Shown here piece by piece: positions 48,417 through 60,620 of a DNA stretch of 64,000 nt (its first letter is position 1; every line of letters starts with the position of its first letter). Under the pieces are notes generated by a model. The model saw nothing but the letters and a program-made list of their open reading frames with translations, searched no databases and was not told the DNA's origin. A program made the translations under genes and the position numbers. The stretch comes from Mangifera indica (Eukaryota; Streptophyta; Magnoliopsida; Sapindales; Anacardiaceae): positions 1,500,887-1,564,886 of the forward strand of contig NC_058145.1 in NCBI RefSeq assembly GCF_011075055.1, given 5' to 3'.

Positions 48417-48803
48417 CAAGGCTGGATTTGATTCAAGCTAGGATTTAATAAGTTGAGTTTAAGCTAAAGATTAAAATTGTAACAATGTTATGTGAACATA
48501 GTTTTGAGTGTACGATTGGGTATACAAATAATATGTCATCTTGTGATTGCATGTTACTTTATTTTTAATTCAAAATCACCGAATCATATAATAATACACA
48601 TAGTTTTATTTCTCATAATATTAACAGAGTTTGAGTTGATTTAGACATTCCAGTTCCAGCTAACTCGGATTGAATCTAAAGTAAAATTGTTTTTTAGCTG
48701 AATTTGAGTCTTAACTTGTTGATACGAAGCTAACTCTTTTAGTTTCGAATTGATTTTGAGTTGGGCTTTTATTTTGGCCAAGCTTGAATTGAATCAGACC
48801 TTA
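48417..48803. mobile_element. TAGGG-family MITE, with AT-rich palindrome inside
   Basis: Ends CAAGGCTGGATTTGATTC and GAATTGAATCAGACCTTA. Flanks GTTATACA (48409-48416) and GTTATATG (48804-48811) agree at six of eight bases. A palindromic AT-rich repeat (about 48485-48622) sits inside, apparently a nested insertion. Confidence 0.55.
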
Positions 48804-48829
48804 GTTATATGTCTTATCATTGTTTCAAT

Positions 48830-49433
48830 TTTTATATTTCAAGTAATGTGATACTAATCAATCTTCAGTATATAATTAATTAATTTATTTTATTAGTGAC
48901 ATTACAATCAATCTTCAGTATATAATTCAAATTTTATTTTATTAGTGACTTATGGTAAAGTTGACTTGTTTATTTTTTTGGATTTATGTAAATGTAAATA
49001 TACATAGATTTGCCATAAGGAATAGATTGAGTGTCAAAGAAGAGGGATTCCAAGTAATGTTAAAGTAAAAAAATTATACAAAGATGTTTATCAAATACTT
49101 TATACCAATGAAAAATTCTATATCAATCTTTTGGATAGAGTTTTGATTCAATGAAGGGACTAGTATATATTAATCTAACACTAGAACTAATTGATCATCT
49201 ATGAAATTGGTGGTCTATGACATACACTTAAATGTGATAGACTCAAAATTTTTCTCAATTTTTTATGCCTACATCAACAAGTAGACCGACTCTCGATTCC
49301 TAATTGAATTCAAAAAAATTAGTTCATCTGATTCGGTTTTGAGAAAGATGCCATAAATAACTTGAAGAACATAATTGAAAACATGAAAGGGAAGTGATGA
49401 TGCTTAATAAATACATAAGACCCTACTAGGTTA
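48830..49433. other. AT-rich intergenic DNA
   Basis: A motif of about 37 bp (ATCAATCTTCAGTATATAAT) occurs at 48858 and 48908, a short tandem duplication. No gene found. Confidence 0.5.
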
Positions 49434-50337
49434 ATGGGAAATTATACATGCTTGTTTTGAGTTGCGGGTGGCCAGGCTCCCATCTGGGTAAATGGCATTT
49501 TCCACCCAAGGTTTGGCCTGAAAACCCTTTCCACCTCTTGGGTGGGAAAATAATACTTTCCTACTCAAATCAAATTTTGTTAGTAGAAAATAATTTTGAA
49601 ACTATGTGTAGGATATGTGAAATTACTTTATTATCGTTAACTATTTAACTTTTCAAAATTGTCATATTACCATAAATTAATAAAAATTAAAAAGGCCTTT
49701 TTAAATATTAAATTTACATTAAAACCCTATTATCTTTATTTTCTTTTAGCCACACCCTCAACTTTCTTGGAACCCAATCGACAATCTCACTTTCGACTAC
49801 TCATCTCCAACTCTAATTCGGCTTCCACAAACTCTTCTAGTGCTAGTTTATCCATCTTTGGCTCATTTCCTTAACGATATCATCATTCCCACCTCATTTC
49901 ACATCAACAAAATCTAGAAGCATATCCCACTTGTCAATCTCTTCCTTTTCAACTCCCTTCGATGTTGATTGCAACTTTTGATTGCAACTTTTGACAACTC
50001 ATTCCACTGATATCAACCTTTCCTAATTTATCTGATGTCGACTTCACCATTGGTAATAATAGGATTGCAATGGAATGGTGGTTAGGGTTTTAAGGGTATA
50101 AGTATAAATTTTCAAATTTGTTAAAAGAATTAATTGTGATGTTTAAGACATATGGACATTTTAAAATTTTTTTACAAAACTAATATATGATGAAATTATT
50201 TTTACCCTTACACACTTTTTTTGTTTTATATGAATAGCTTTTGATTTTGGTAAAGAAGTATTATTTGTACTATCAGAGGCTGGAAAAGGATTTTCGGGTC
50301 AAATCTTGGGTGGGATTTGTAATTTACTCCCCCATTA
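49434..50337. mobile_element. Non-autonomous DNA element with long inverted ends
   Basis: About 65 bp at the left (including TTTCCACCCAAGGTTTGG, then GAAAACCCTTTCCA and AATAATACTT) is the inverse of the right end (AAGTATTATT, TGGAAAAGGATTTTC, CAAATCTTGGGTGGGAT). The interior is non-coding as far as I can see. Related fragments are at 4367-4960 and 7457-8130. Superfamily not determined. Confidence 0.7.
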
Positions 50338-50539
50338 TAATCATTTAACTACAAGCATGGCATAAATAAACGGAAGCATGTTGATTCATTGACAAATATA
50401 TTGTGTATTCGTGCCTCGGCTAGACCGCATTGGTTTGGGCAAATGTCTCACGCTTTCCAAACTGACGCGTGAACAACTCTTTCATGCTTTCCAAATCCAC
50501 GCGTGAAAAATGGGTTCACCTAGGTGGAGATTGAGCCTT

Positions 50540-51290
50540 AACCTTATTTTTAGTCCCAACAAAGGCCAGGACGTAGGGCTGGACCCGAATCAATCTCTTG
50601 AGTTTAAAAGTCGGTTTTGTTTGAATTCATTTAATTTACAATTGAGTTGGCTTCCAACGGTTTGTTTTTGAAATTTAGCCTAATTTCAATTAAAGAGAGT
50701 TCGGTTTGGTCTACTCATAAGCCAAGTGGATGGTTTGATTCAATTTGAAATTGGCTTGTGACTTGATATGAATTATCTTAAGCTATTGTTAAAACAACAT
50801 GACTTTAGTCCCAACAAAGGCTTGGATCTAAATCAAGTTAGCTCGGCTCAAATTTGAATCGAGTTCGAGTTACAAGATTTATTTTGTTTTTAAAATCGAA
50901 TTGAACTCAAATTAGAGAGAATTTAGTTTGGTCTAGCTCATAAATCAGGTAGATGGTTCGATTTGATTCGAATTTGACTCATGATTCGATTCGAAAAATC
51001 TTAGATAATTGTTAAAATAACATCATTTTGTCTATTGTTAAATAAAACAACATCGTTTTGTCAATGAGTCACGAATTTAAATAGTAAATTTAGCAACAAA
51101 TTCGAGTCATGGATTGAAACCATAAACTCCAATCAAACTCGAGCTAAATCATTTTTCTTCAAATTGAACTCGAGTCACTCATAATTTTGGCTTAACAAAC
51201 TTGAACCGAATTCAATCCAAACTATTTTTCATTCGAACCAAACTTGAACCATTGGGTGTTTGGGTTTTGCTTGATTTGTATCCACCCATA
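50540..51290. repeat. Partly duplicated TAGGG-family elements
   Basis: The motif TTTAGTCCCAACAAAGGC occurs at about 50550 and 50803, each followed by a TAGGG-family start (TAGGGCTGGACCCGAATC; TTGGATCTAAATCAAG). Cores AAAATAACATCATTTTG and AAAACAACATCGTTTTG are near 51015-51060. The right end TTGTATCCACCCATAAA closes the array. Confidence 0.6.
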
Positions 51291-52036
51291 AAACTTTAAT
51301 TTTGGTATGTCATATTTGTTAGAAATTTCCTGATGTAGTGTAACATTAATTATAGTTTTGTTTAATAAAATTAGATAATAGAATGGTTTAATATCAATTT
51401 ACAGATGAATTTAAGTATACGATATGATACGATGCAATCAAATATTATATGATATGATATATATTATCAATACACATTTTCTGGAAAAATGTTGATGTGA
51501 TAGGGGTGTATTTTACAAAAATTTAAAATTTTAAGAGGTGTTTATGATTTTTCAAGATAATAATAGGACAATTAGAAATTTTATTATAATTATTTTTAAA
51601 ATATGTATTCCATGATAAAAAGATATGATATGAAAAATTAAATTTTTAGTTTATGATATAATATGCGATTTTAATGCTATTAAAAATAGACATCCAATCA
51701 TAAATAATAGGATGTGATTTTGGAAAAACTAATTGATGCAGATTACAAAGTAATATCTGTACACAATGAATTGTTTGTGGACAAATTGGGGACCCTATGT
51801 ATTGGAGTTCAATAATATTTCATGCAATAAGACATTATTGTCATATAATTTAGTGATTTTAAGTTAGATATCCAATAATAAATAATACTATACGTATAAA
51901 CAAATTTTACAGACTTATCTTTAAAAAGTACAAAAATAGTTGAGAGTTTGTAATGAAGTGATATAATTGTTTTTTTTTGTTAGTTTAAAATCACGCAATT
52001 AAATAATGCCATACTTTGTTTGGAAGATTACATTAT
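51291..52036. other. AT-rich intergenic DNA
   Basis: A patch rich in GATATGATA motifs lies at 51415-51470. No gene found. Confidence 0.5.
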
Positions 52037-52303
52037 GGGGGCGTTTAGTTGGAGGATTTAAAAATTATTCTAGTAATTTATTTTTACTACTTTGTTTAAT
52101 TTGTCAAGTAATAAAAGATTTTGATAATTTTAACTTTATTATCTTTAACAAAAAATAATAATTATTTATACTTATGAATTTTTAATAAATTTTACCAAAT
52201 ATAGTAATAATTTATATCCAATAAAATCAATAATCTTTTAAATAATCTATCTTTAAGTAATTTTTTATTTTTTACAATAAAATATTACTTAAACTAAACA
52301 TAC
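52037..52303. mobile_element. Short Tourist-like MITE
   Basis: Starts GGGGGCGTTTAGTTGGAGG and ends near CTTAAACTAAACATAC. About 270 bp, an internally deleted relative of the PAR1-associated MITEs, lying about 200 bp past the TNL stop codon. Confidence 0.65.
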
Positions 52304-52499
52304 TATATCAATACTGTATCATATGATGCCATTGAAAATTTTCCTATCAAAAATATTCAAGATAATACATATATTTTATTTTTGAACTTTTCCGTGAAGA
52401 TAAAAAAGGATATTATAATATCCTTTAAATTGATAATATATTATTTGAATATTTAATTAAATATTCGAAAATACAAATCAAACAGCTGAAAACATCTCA

Positions 52500-55400
52500 T
52501 CAGGCCAACTTTTGTCTTTTGGCGTGTGGTGATCTACTAGTGAGAGGGTCGAACAGGATGCCACACTCTTTCACCTCGTACCATTCAACACGTTTATATT
52601 CCTCATCTTCAATAGAGAATTGATACAAAACTCCATTATTGAAATCTGCGCGCGTGTATCTGAGGTTGGAATCTGCGCGCATGTATCCGAAGACTATGTG
52701 GTCTGAGTCGACAAACGGGGGAATGGGTAAAGTGCCGAAAGGTAAGGTAGTACTTTTCTCATATTGCGCACCATCTGATTTGCAATACTTGTCACAACGA
52801 AGTTGAAACTCTTTGCTTTTATCATGATCATCTCGGATTGATATAACAACGCAGAGAGAAAAACCCACTAGGTCATCATTCGAACAGCCTGGTGGTAGCT
52901 CTATAGATGATCCCTTACTTCGGAAGGTAAACCACTCTGGAATTGAACTTCCAGGAACACATATATGGTTCAATGCTCCCTGATAATTTGATCAAATATG
53001 AAATTATAAGATTTGTTATTTATTTAAAAAAAAAAGAGACTAATAAAAGGAGAAATCGACATACCATTTGAACACGGCGGATATTTTGTAGAGTAGTTTT
53101 CACCATGTCTTCAATAGCACTCTGGTCCAGCTTTAAACAATTGATGAAATTAACATTGTGAAGATGCCAATTGTCGAAATTAGTTGACGATAAACCAGAT
53201 AACAATTCAAGTGATTTACAATTATGTGCGTCCATCCGTCCTATGTTCGATGGAAGCTCTGGTAAGGATTTAAGCACATCACAGTAGCACAAATCAAGGT
53301 ATGACAAATTAGAAAGATTTATGATGCTTGCCGGTATGCTCTCAAATTTGTTTCTGCCTATATATAACCGTTTTAGTGAGGTTAATTGGCCAAGACTGCT
53401 AGGTAACTCAGTGATGCCACAATTAGATAGATTGAGAGACGTGAGACATTGCAAACCTGATATCAAACCCACATGTTTCTGAACTTTACATCCCTTAAAA
53501 TCTAACTTACAGAGGTTATTCAAACATACTATGGATGGTGGTACTTCCCTTATACCAGTATCTCCAACACGAAGTTGAATCAAAGCTTCTAAATTTCCTA
53601 TCTCATCAGGCAAACTGTTAAGTTTCAAACAACCAAAGAGAAAAAGATTTTCAAGAGACTTCAACTTACAAATGCTGCTAGGAAGACTCTCAAGCCTTGT
53701 ACAACCATTAAGATTCAAAGTTACTAAATTAGATAGATTCTCGATTGACGAAGGCAATTCCTGAAACTTACATCGCTCAAAATCTAACTCACAGAGGTTA
53801 TTCAAACATACTATGGATGGTGGTACTTCCCTTATACCAGTAGCTCCAACACGAAGTCGAATCAAAGCTTCTAAATTTCCTATCTCATCAGGCAAACTGT
53901 TAAGTTTCAAACAACCAAAGAGAAAAAGATTTTCAAGAGATTTCAACTTACAAATGCTGCTAGGAAGACTCTCAAGCCTTGTACAACCATTAAGATTCAA
54001 AGTTACTAACTTAGATAGATTCTCGATTGACGAAGGCAATTCCTGAAACTTACATCGCTCAAAATCTAACTCACAGAGGTTATTCAAACATACTATGGAT
54101 GGTGGTACTTCCCTTATACCAGTATCTCCAACACGAAGTCGAATCAAAGCTTCTAAATTTCTTATCTCATCAGGCAAACTGTTAAGTTTCAAACAACCAA
54201 AGAGAAAAAGATTTTCAAGAGACTTCAACTTACAAATGCTGCTAGGAAGACTCTCAAGCCTTGTACAACCATTAAGATTCAAAGTTACTAACTTACATAG
54301 ATTCTCGATTGACGAAGGCAATTCTCTAATTGCACTTCCATCTAAGTATAACTCTTCAACATTACATGAGATACTTGGCACCGTATCCAAATTTGAGCAA
54401 TCACTGAAAACAACTGTTCGCAAAGATTTTGAAAAAATTGCTGATGGAATACTGCAAAGGCTTTTGCAACCTCTCAAATTTAAGGTAGAAAGCTTATTGA
54501 GATATTGAATAGATGAATGAATCTCAATTAAACTTGTACAGCTTTCTAAATTCAGACTCTCAAGATTTTTGGCCAATGAAAGGTTAGGACATTTGAGTAA
54601 ATGTTTGGAATTGCTGAGGTCAATACGTTTTAAATTTCCAATATTCTGTAATGAAAAAAAATAGACAAATAAGATTTACTGTAGAAATTAGCATATATAT
54701 ATATATATATCATATCTTGAATTCACATTGTGTTTTAATTTCATAAAAATAATAACATATAAATACCTGGACCCCAGGCCAAAGTTGCTCAATGTTGCTT
54801 TTAGGCATCTCAAGTGCAATAAGGTTCTCTAGATGAAATTTTGGAGGCAATGATGTCCATGGATACCTATGCCAAAAGAGGTACTTTAGCTCAGGGAGTA
54901 CAAACTCCACATCTTGAAATCCATACAACTGATTAAAATCCTTTCCATCGTGCGAGCTATAGACTTTGAGATATTTTAGATTTTGCATCTTTGAAAAAGC
55001 ATCAGGAGTTAGGTGTATTTCTTCTGCTTGAGACACATCTAGAGATATGCCTTTAATTGCTCCAGTCCCCTAATCAACAGAAGAATGAAGTTAGAAATGA
55101 TACACATGAATGTTAATACATTTTTCATATTTATATATAACATACAAATGAATTAGTATTGTATTTTCCTCACCTTGTTTTTTGTGAAAACATGATATAT
55201 GTCTTTAGGGTGAAATAAACGACTACGTTTACCAGGATCTTCAATAGATTCTTGTCGAACAATTTCTCTACCCATTTCTTTAAGTAAATCATGCATTGTT
55301 ATCATATTATTTGATACAATAATGAGAGACTTGTCGATAAGAACACTTAACACAATCTTTGTGGAGTAGCCACAAGAATCCATGACACCTATTATAAGAT

Positions 55401-57022
55401 CTCTATCCCTCAACTTAAAGAAAAATGCAATATCTAAAAATATCTCCTTCTCTTCATAATCTAATCCATCAAAGCTTATTTTCAACACACTTTGGATATC
55501 CTTATGAAGACATCTTTTTAATTTATTTACTGCATTTTCCCATTCTTCTTTTGTCTTTCCTAATAGAAAAGAGCCCAAAACTTTAAGAGCTAATGGGACA
55601 CCTCTAGCATATGTTACCATCCATTCTGATAGCTCCATGTACTCTTTAATTGTATCCCCATTGTGTTTGAAGGCATGACGACTAAAAAGCTGAAGAGCTT
55701 CGAGATGATGTAATCCCTCAAGTTCGTATATCTTATCTGCCCCACAAAAATTGTTAAGAACTTGTTTATCTCGTGATGTTATAATGATTCGACTTCCTAA
55801 ACCTAAACATTTGAGATCTCCAATTAAATTTTTTATTTGGTCTAAAGAAGTCACATCATCAAAAACAATGAAAACCTTCTTATGGGCAAGTCTTTCTTTT
55901 GTGAGGGTGAGCCCTATGTTGGCATATCTATCCTCTAATATTTTGCAAAGAAGTTCTTCACGCAAGAAAGTTAGTCCCCTCCTTTCTGATTCTTCTCTAA
56001 CATTTTCAGCGAAGTAAGAACCTTCAAAATATCTCAAATGTTTGTTGAATATTCCACGACTTATAGATGTCTTACCTATTCCACCGATGCCCCAAATCCC
56101 GACAATACAAACATCATTGGATCCAATTTCCAACAAAGACTCAATTTCTTTGATGGTAGATTCTACTCCAATCAGGTCACTGTGATCACTTGGAGATATT
56201 TTGTCTAGGCTGTCTAATATATCCGCAACAGTTTCTTCTATGAGTTTAGATTCACGCCTAAAAAGATTAAAAAAAGATCAGTTAGAATAAATAAATTAAA
56301 GAGAGAAAGACATCACATATTTCATTTCAATAGCTGATCTAACGAATTTGTTACTTGATAAAAGGTATGTCTCTTTTCCGTTAAGAAAGTTTCTCCAAGT
56401 AAAATTATATTTCTTTTCCTTAGTTGGCTTAAAAAATATAGCACAAAGTAAAATATTTTCAAAGAGAACTAAGTAAAATATATACGTACTTGCTATCTGT
56501 AGTAATTCCAGAGATTTTGCCTACTTCCATCAAAGCGGTCTCCCATCTCTGTAGCAGATCATTTTCCTTTTTTGGGTAAAACAGGGGGCAGCGCCCAAAA
56601 ATAAATCTCTGTAGCACATCTAACCTCTCCTCAAAACGCTTTTTGAGTGCGTTAAATGCTTTCCCAAAAGCTCCAGTTTGATTCCTCACATGTGATGGAT
56701 CAACGCGATAGAAAATTGGTATTACCATCTGTCCGAACCTTTTTTTGCAGTCAAGGATCTTTGCAAGTTCTTCTAAGCACCATCTGGAAGAGGCATAATT
56801 TTCTGACAAAACGACAACAGAAATCCTTGACCGTTCAATTGCCTCCAATAGAGATGGTGAAATTTCTTCTCCTCTCTCGAGTTCGTCATCGATGAAAGTT
56901 TGAATCTTTTTACGACGCAAAGCTGCGTCCAGATGGCTTGTAAAATTATTCCGGGTGTCCTCGCCTCTAAAACTAAGGAAAACATCATACTTTACGTCTG
57001 GATTGTTGGAAGAAGAAGCCAT
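52500..57022 (-). CDS. TIR-NB-ARC-LRR immune receptor with C-JID domain (TNL)
   Basis: Exons 57022-56490, 56257-55174, 55069-54767, 54645-53065 and 52979-52500 give 1326 residues. TIR is at about 11-175 (YDVFLSFRGEDTR; the presumed NADase glutamate in WCLEEL, E85). NB-ARC has P-loop GIWGIGGIGKT (231-241), kinase-2 VFIVFDDV, RNBS-B SRIIITSRDKQVL, GLPL-type RGVPLALKVLG and MHD (499-501). LRRs fill exons 3 and 4, with a 94-residue block (about four repeats) present three times. Exon 5 is the post-LRR C-JID (HICVPGSSIPEWF). Such receptors recognise pathogen effectors and signal through NAD cleavage. A 20-residue insertion (140-159) lies near the TIR C-terminus. ATG 57022 is the first in frame. 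The frame is intact, so it may be functional unless the TIR insertion disturbs it. Confidence 0.95.
53480..54330 (-). repeat. Three near-identical 282-bp LRR-coding units
   Basis: Units of 282 bp (94 codons) repeat in frame, seen from the motif VPPSIVCLNNL at about 53535, 53817 and 54099 and from LESLPSSICKLKSLENLFLF in each. The units differ at only a few bases (for example GDTG against GATG, and DEIRNL against DEIGNL), so the expansion is recent. Confidence 0.95.
56545..56616 (-). repeat. 12-bp direct repeats bounding a 48-bp insert in the TIR exon
   Basis: ATCTCTGTAGCA occurs at 56545-56556 and 56605-56616 exactly. Between them is a 48-bp segment with inverted pieces TTTTTTGGG and CCCAAAAA around a GGGGGCAGCGCCC core. 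Removing one repeat and the insert restores DVLQRWETAL, the usual TIR sequence. Confidence 0.9.
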
Positions 57023-57640
57023 CAACTTGAACTGATGAGGGGCTTTGATCAGATCTGTCGGATAGAGCTAAGGAATCCGGTCTCACTCTTCACACTACAG
57101 AGAAAACCAAGACAAAGGTTAACAAGGATAACTCTATATGAAATTTTACTGCATCAAGTCCGCACACACTTGGAACTAGTATAGTTTAAATAATATTTAG
57201 GAATTTTACCATTGTCGTGAATTTCACTCATTGCATGAACTTGCAGAGAAAATTAAAAATCTGCTTACATGTAGTTTAAATAAGATCTGCTGATTGTTCC
57301 GATTTACTGGCAGTGAATCAGAAATTAATTACCAATGGTAACTGAGCTAGTCTGGTTTCTTCTTCTCTTAGGGTTAGGAGACCCACTATTTGACGTGGAG
57401 GAGGATGAAGAGGAAGGCTCTGGCGAACGCCGTCGACACCGGTTTACTCTAATTACTTGAAAGACAAAAATAAACTTGTATTTTTTCAGGCAGTAGCGAG
57501 ATCAAGATAAGATAACCCAGACCATAGACTCGAATTACTTGAAAGACAATAATGAGCTAGTTTGGTTTACTCTATCCCATGCATGCCCCAAGAAGTTTCG
57601 AGCTACCAGCAAACAAATTTCGCCCCATTTTCAGCAAAAA
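57023..57640. other. TNL upstream region
   Basis: Likely promoter and leader. GAGCTAGT(C/T)TGGTTT occurs at about 57342 and 57552, and ATTACTTGAAAGACAA at about 57453 and 57533, short duplications. No further gene. Confidence 0.45.
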
Positions 57641-57921
57641 TCAAGGCATTGGATACCCTGCCATTTCTCTTTATTGACTTGACTAAAACTTGCATAATGC
57701 ATGTGTCGGTGCCCTTTTTAATTAATAATATTTAAAAGTAAAAGTTTTTTTTAATGAAATTTGGTGGCAAAATCATGTGTTTAATCCCACAAAATTTTTA
57801 TTCCAAATTAATGTTCAGCTTTTGAAAAGTGGTGGATGTTAATTATGGTTGGTCATTTATGAAGAGTAAAGACTCATCAGATTTATTAACAGCCACATGA
57901 TTTGTAACAATGCATTGGATG

Positions 57922-58258
57922 TAGGGCTGGATTCGAGCCGAGCCAGCTCGGGCTCGAGCTCGGCTCGGCTCGGTTAGAGCCCGAGCTGGCTCGGGTTGGC
58001 TCGGTATATTTTTTTAAAATTTTTTTATACAAAACGACGTCGTTTTGATCCTCATATATACACAAAACGGTGCCGTTTTGATATGAAAAACGAGCCGAGC
58101 CGAGCCGTTACCGAGCCGAACGCAAAACGAGCCGAACTCGAGCCGAGCCGAATCCGGCTCGAGTCGAGCTCGAGCCAAACTCGAGCTGGCCATTAAAAAA
58201 CCGAGCCGAGCCCGAGCTGGCTGCGAGCCGAGCTCGACTCGGCTCGAATCCAGCCCTA
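57922..58258. mobile_element. hAT-like MITE, GAGCC-rich family, complete
   Basis: A 337-bp element beginning TAGGGCTGGATTCGAGCC and ending GGCTCGAATCCAGCCCTA, an exact inverted pair. Perfect 8-bp duplication ATTGGATG at 57914-57921 and 58259-58266. Cores ACGACGTCGTTTTG and ACGGTGCCGTTTTG. It is inserted into the tandem repeat described at 57640-60620. Confidence 0.95.
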
Positions 58259-59330
58259 ATTGGATGCTCTGCCATCTCTCTTTATTGACTTGACTTGACT
58301 TGAACTTTACTTATAAATTAAACAAAATAATATAAGTAATAAAAAATAAATCACCAGAGTAATCTTTTTTCCCCTCAAATCCAAATACCCCTTTAAGATT
58401 TTAATGTTTAACTATAAAATAATAATTTTATTCTTATATATAATTAAAAATTTTATCTAAAATTAATCTATAAGTAAATTTTTAAGTTTTTGAATTACTG
58501 TAAATGTGTTTTTAAGATTAAATTAAAATTTGGGTGAAAAATAGTCCTTTGGCCTATATTTAAAAGTAAAAGTTTTTGTTAGTCAAAATTGGTGGCAAAA
58601 TCAAGTCTTTAAACCTTCAAATTTTCAGCCAAAATTCGCGCTCAGTTTTTGAAAAGTGATGGATATCAATTATGATTATGATAGGCCATTTATGAAGAGC
58701 AAAAAATAATCAAATTTATTGACAATCACATGATTTGTAATAACTCAGATCGATTAAAATTGGCTTATAAATAAATAAGCAGGCGAAGTTTTTTTGGGAA
58801 AGTAGAAGAAATAAAGAAAGGATAGAGAACCCATTTAAGAGAATTTCCCTTTATGCAATCCTTGTGCTTTCTTTTTCTCTTGTTTATTTTTATATCTTTC
58901 TATTTTTTTATTTTTTTATTTTTTAACTCTTGGAGATTTGCCTGAAGTTTTGTATTTTTCTCCGTAGAAAAGAAATTTTTGCTCCTGTAAAAATTTCTTG
59001 GACAATACATTGGATGCTCTGTCATTGCTCTTTATTGACTTGACTTAAACTTGAATTATTGCAGATTGTATGTGACGGTGCCTGTTTAATTAATAATATT
59101 TAAAAGTAGAACTTTTTACTTAAAAGACGGAAATTGAAGAAAATGGCTATAGTGGACACCCTCTCAGTTGGGCCAGCCTAAGAAGAAAAGGAAGAAGAGA
59201 AGAAAGAGGAAAATAATGGAGAGAGAAGGAAGAAAAGACAAAGGAGAAAAGAAAGACTGAAATTTTGCATTATTGCATACGACATGTGAACTGTTTGTTT
59301 TTAAAATGAGAGAAATTATATTAACTTTTA

Positions 59331-59818
59331 AGAGATATTTGATTTGGAGAATATTTTATTATCAAAGTAAAAAAATTATTTTGAAGATAAATTATTTTAA
59401 AGATTATTGGATATAAATTATTACTATGTTTAATAAATTTTAGTAAAAATAGATAGATATAAGTAATCATTGTGTTTGATTAGAGATAATAAAAAAAATA
59501 CTAATATATTATTTTACTTAAATATCTTTAGGTATAATTATTTCAAAATATTTTTATGTTATTTGTTATATTAATTGAAAATGATATTATTTTTTCTTAA
59601 AAAATTTAATAAATAACAACATATTTATAATAAAATCAAGATTACTTTGATAATTTTTTAATACCTAATATAGAAGTGGTAATCAGATTACCCTTATATT
59701 ATCTGTCACATTATTGTTATCAGAATATTTTATTACTTATAAATCAAACAAAGTAATATAGGTAATAAAAGATATATTATCAAAGTAATCTTTTTTATCC
59801 TCGAATCCAAGTGTCCCC
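59331..59818. mobile_element. Tourist-like MITE with TTA duplication
   Basis: Starts AGAGATATTTGATTTGGAG and ends TCGAATCCAAGTGTCCCC. TTA flanks both sides (59328-59330, 59819-59821). A truncated copy of its right end is at 58311-58395. Confidence 0.75.
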
Positions 59819-60620
59819 TTAAGATTTTAGTGTTTAATAATAAAATAATAATTTTACCCTTATATATAATTAAAAATTTTATCTTAAATTAGTCTATAGG
59901 TAGATTTTTGAATTTTTTGATTACCGTGAATGTGTTTTTGAGATTGAGCTAAAACTTGGATGGGAAATAGTCCTTTGGCCTATATTTAAAAGTAAAAATT
60001 TTTGTTAGTCAAAATTGGTGGCAAAATCATGTCTTTGAACCTCCAAAATTAGCCCTCAGTTTTTTAAAAGTGATGGATATTAATTATGATAGGTCATTTA
60101 TGATGAGCAAAAATTATCAGATTTATTGATAACCACATGATTTGCAATAATTCTGATTAATTAAAATTGGCCTATAAATAAAGAAGCAGATGAAGTTTCT
60201 TTTTTTTTTTTTTTTGAAGTAGAAGAAATAGAGGAAGGATAGAGAACCCATTTAAGTGAATTTTCTCCTTGTGTAATCTTTGTGCTTTCTTTTTCTCTTG
60301 TTTATTTTTGTATCTCTCTATTTTTTTTTTTTCAACTCTTGGAAATTTGCTTGAAATTCTGTATTCTTTTTTGCAGAAAAGAAGTTTTTGCTCCTGTGAA
60401 AATTTCTTGGACGATACATTGGATGCTCTGCCATTTTTCTTTGTTGACTTGACTTAAACTTGCATTATTGCATAGCATATGTGACGGTGCTTATTTGATT
60501 AATAATATTTAAAAGTAAAACTTTTTACTTAAAAAGATGGAAATTGAGGAAAGTAGGGAAAGTGGACATCATCTCGGTTGGGCCAGCCGAAGAAGAAAAG
60601 AAAGTAAGAGCAGAAAGAGG

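Larger units (their letters stand above)
57640..60620. repeat. Three tandem copies of an unclassified non-coding repeat
   Basis: A unit with TTGGATGCTCTGCCAT, CTTTATTGACTTGACT, AATTAATAATATTTAAAAGT and TTGGTGGCAAAATCA recurs at about 57640-58310, 58311-59195 and 59737-60603 (offset about 1426 bp between the last two). The last two copies each have a TATAAATAAA box, a GATAGAGAACCCATTTAAG leader and a pyrimidine tract, like a promoter-bearing terminal repeat of a retroelement; no internal coding region is seen. Confidence 0.7.

Noticed and set aside
49448..49874. Two plus-strand open frames of 66 and 71 residues
   Set aside because: They lie inside a non-autonomous DNA element and lack any family similarity I can see.
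53480..54330. Regularly spaced repeats that could be mistaken for a CRISPR or satellite array
   Set aside because: They are in-frame LRR-coding units inside one exon of a plant gene.
54095..54508. 137-residue plus-strand frame, repeated at 53813-54046
   Set aside because: Antisense shadow of the repeated LRR exon; the minus-strand frame has clear LRR motifs and splice sites.
57023..57025. Upstream start for the TNL
   Set aside because: The codon is TTG; ATG at 57022 is used instead.
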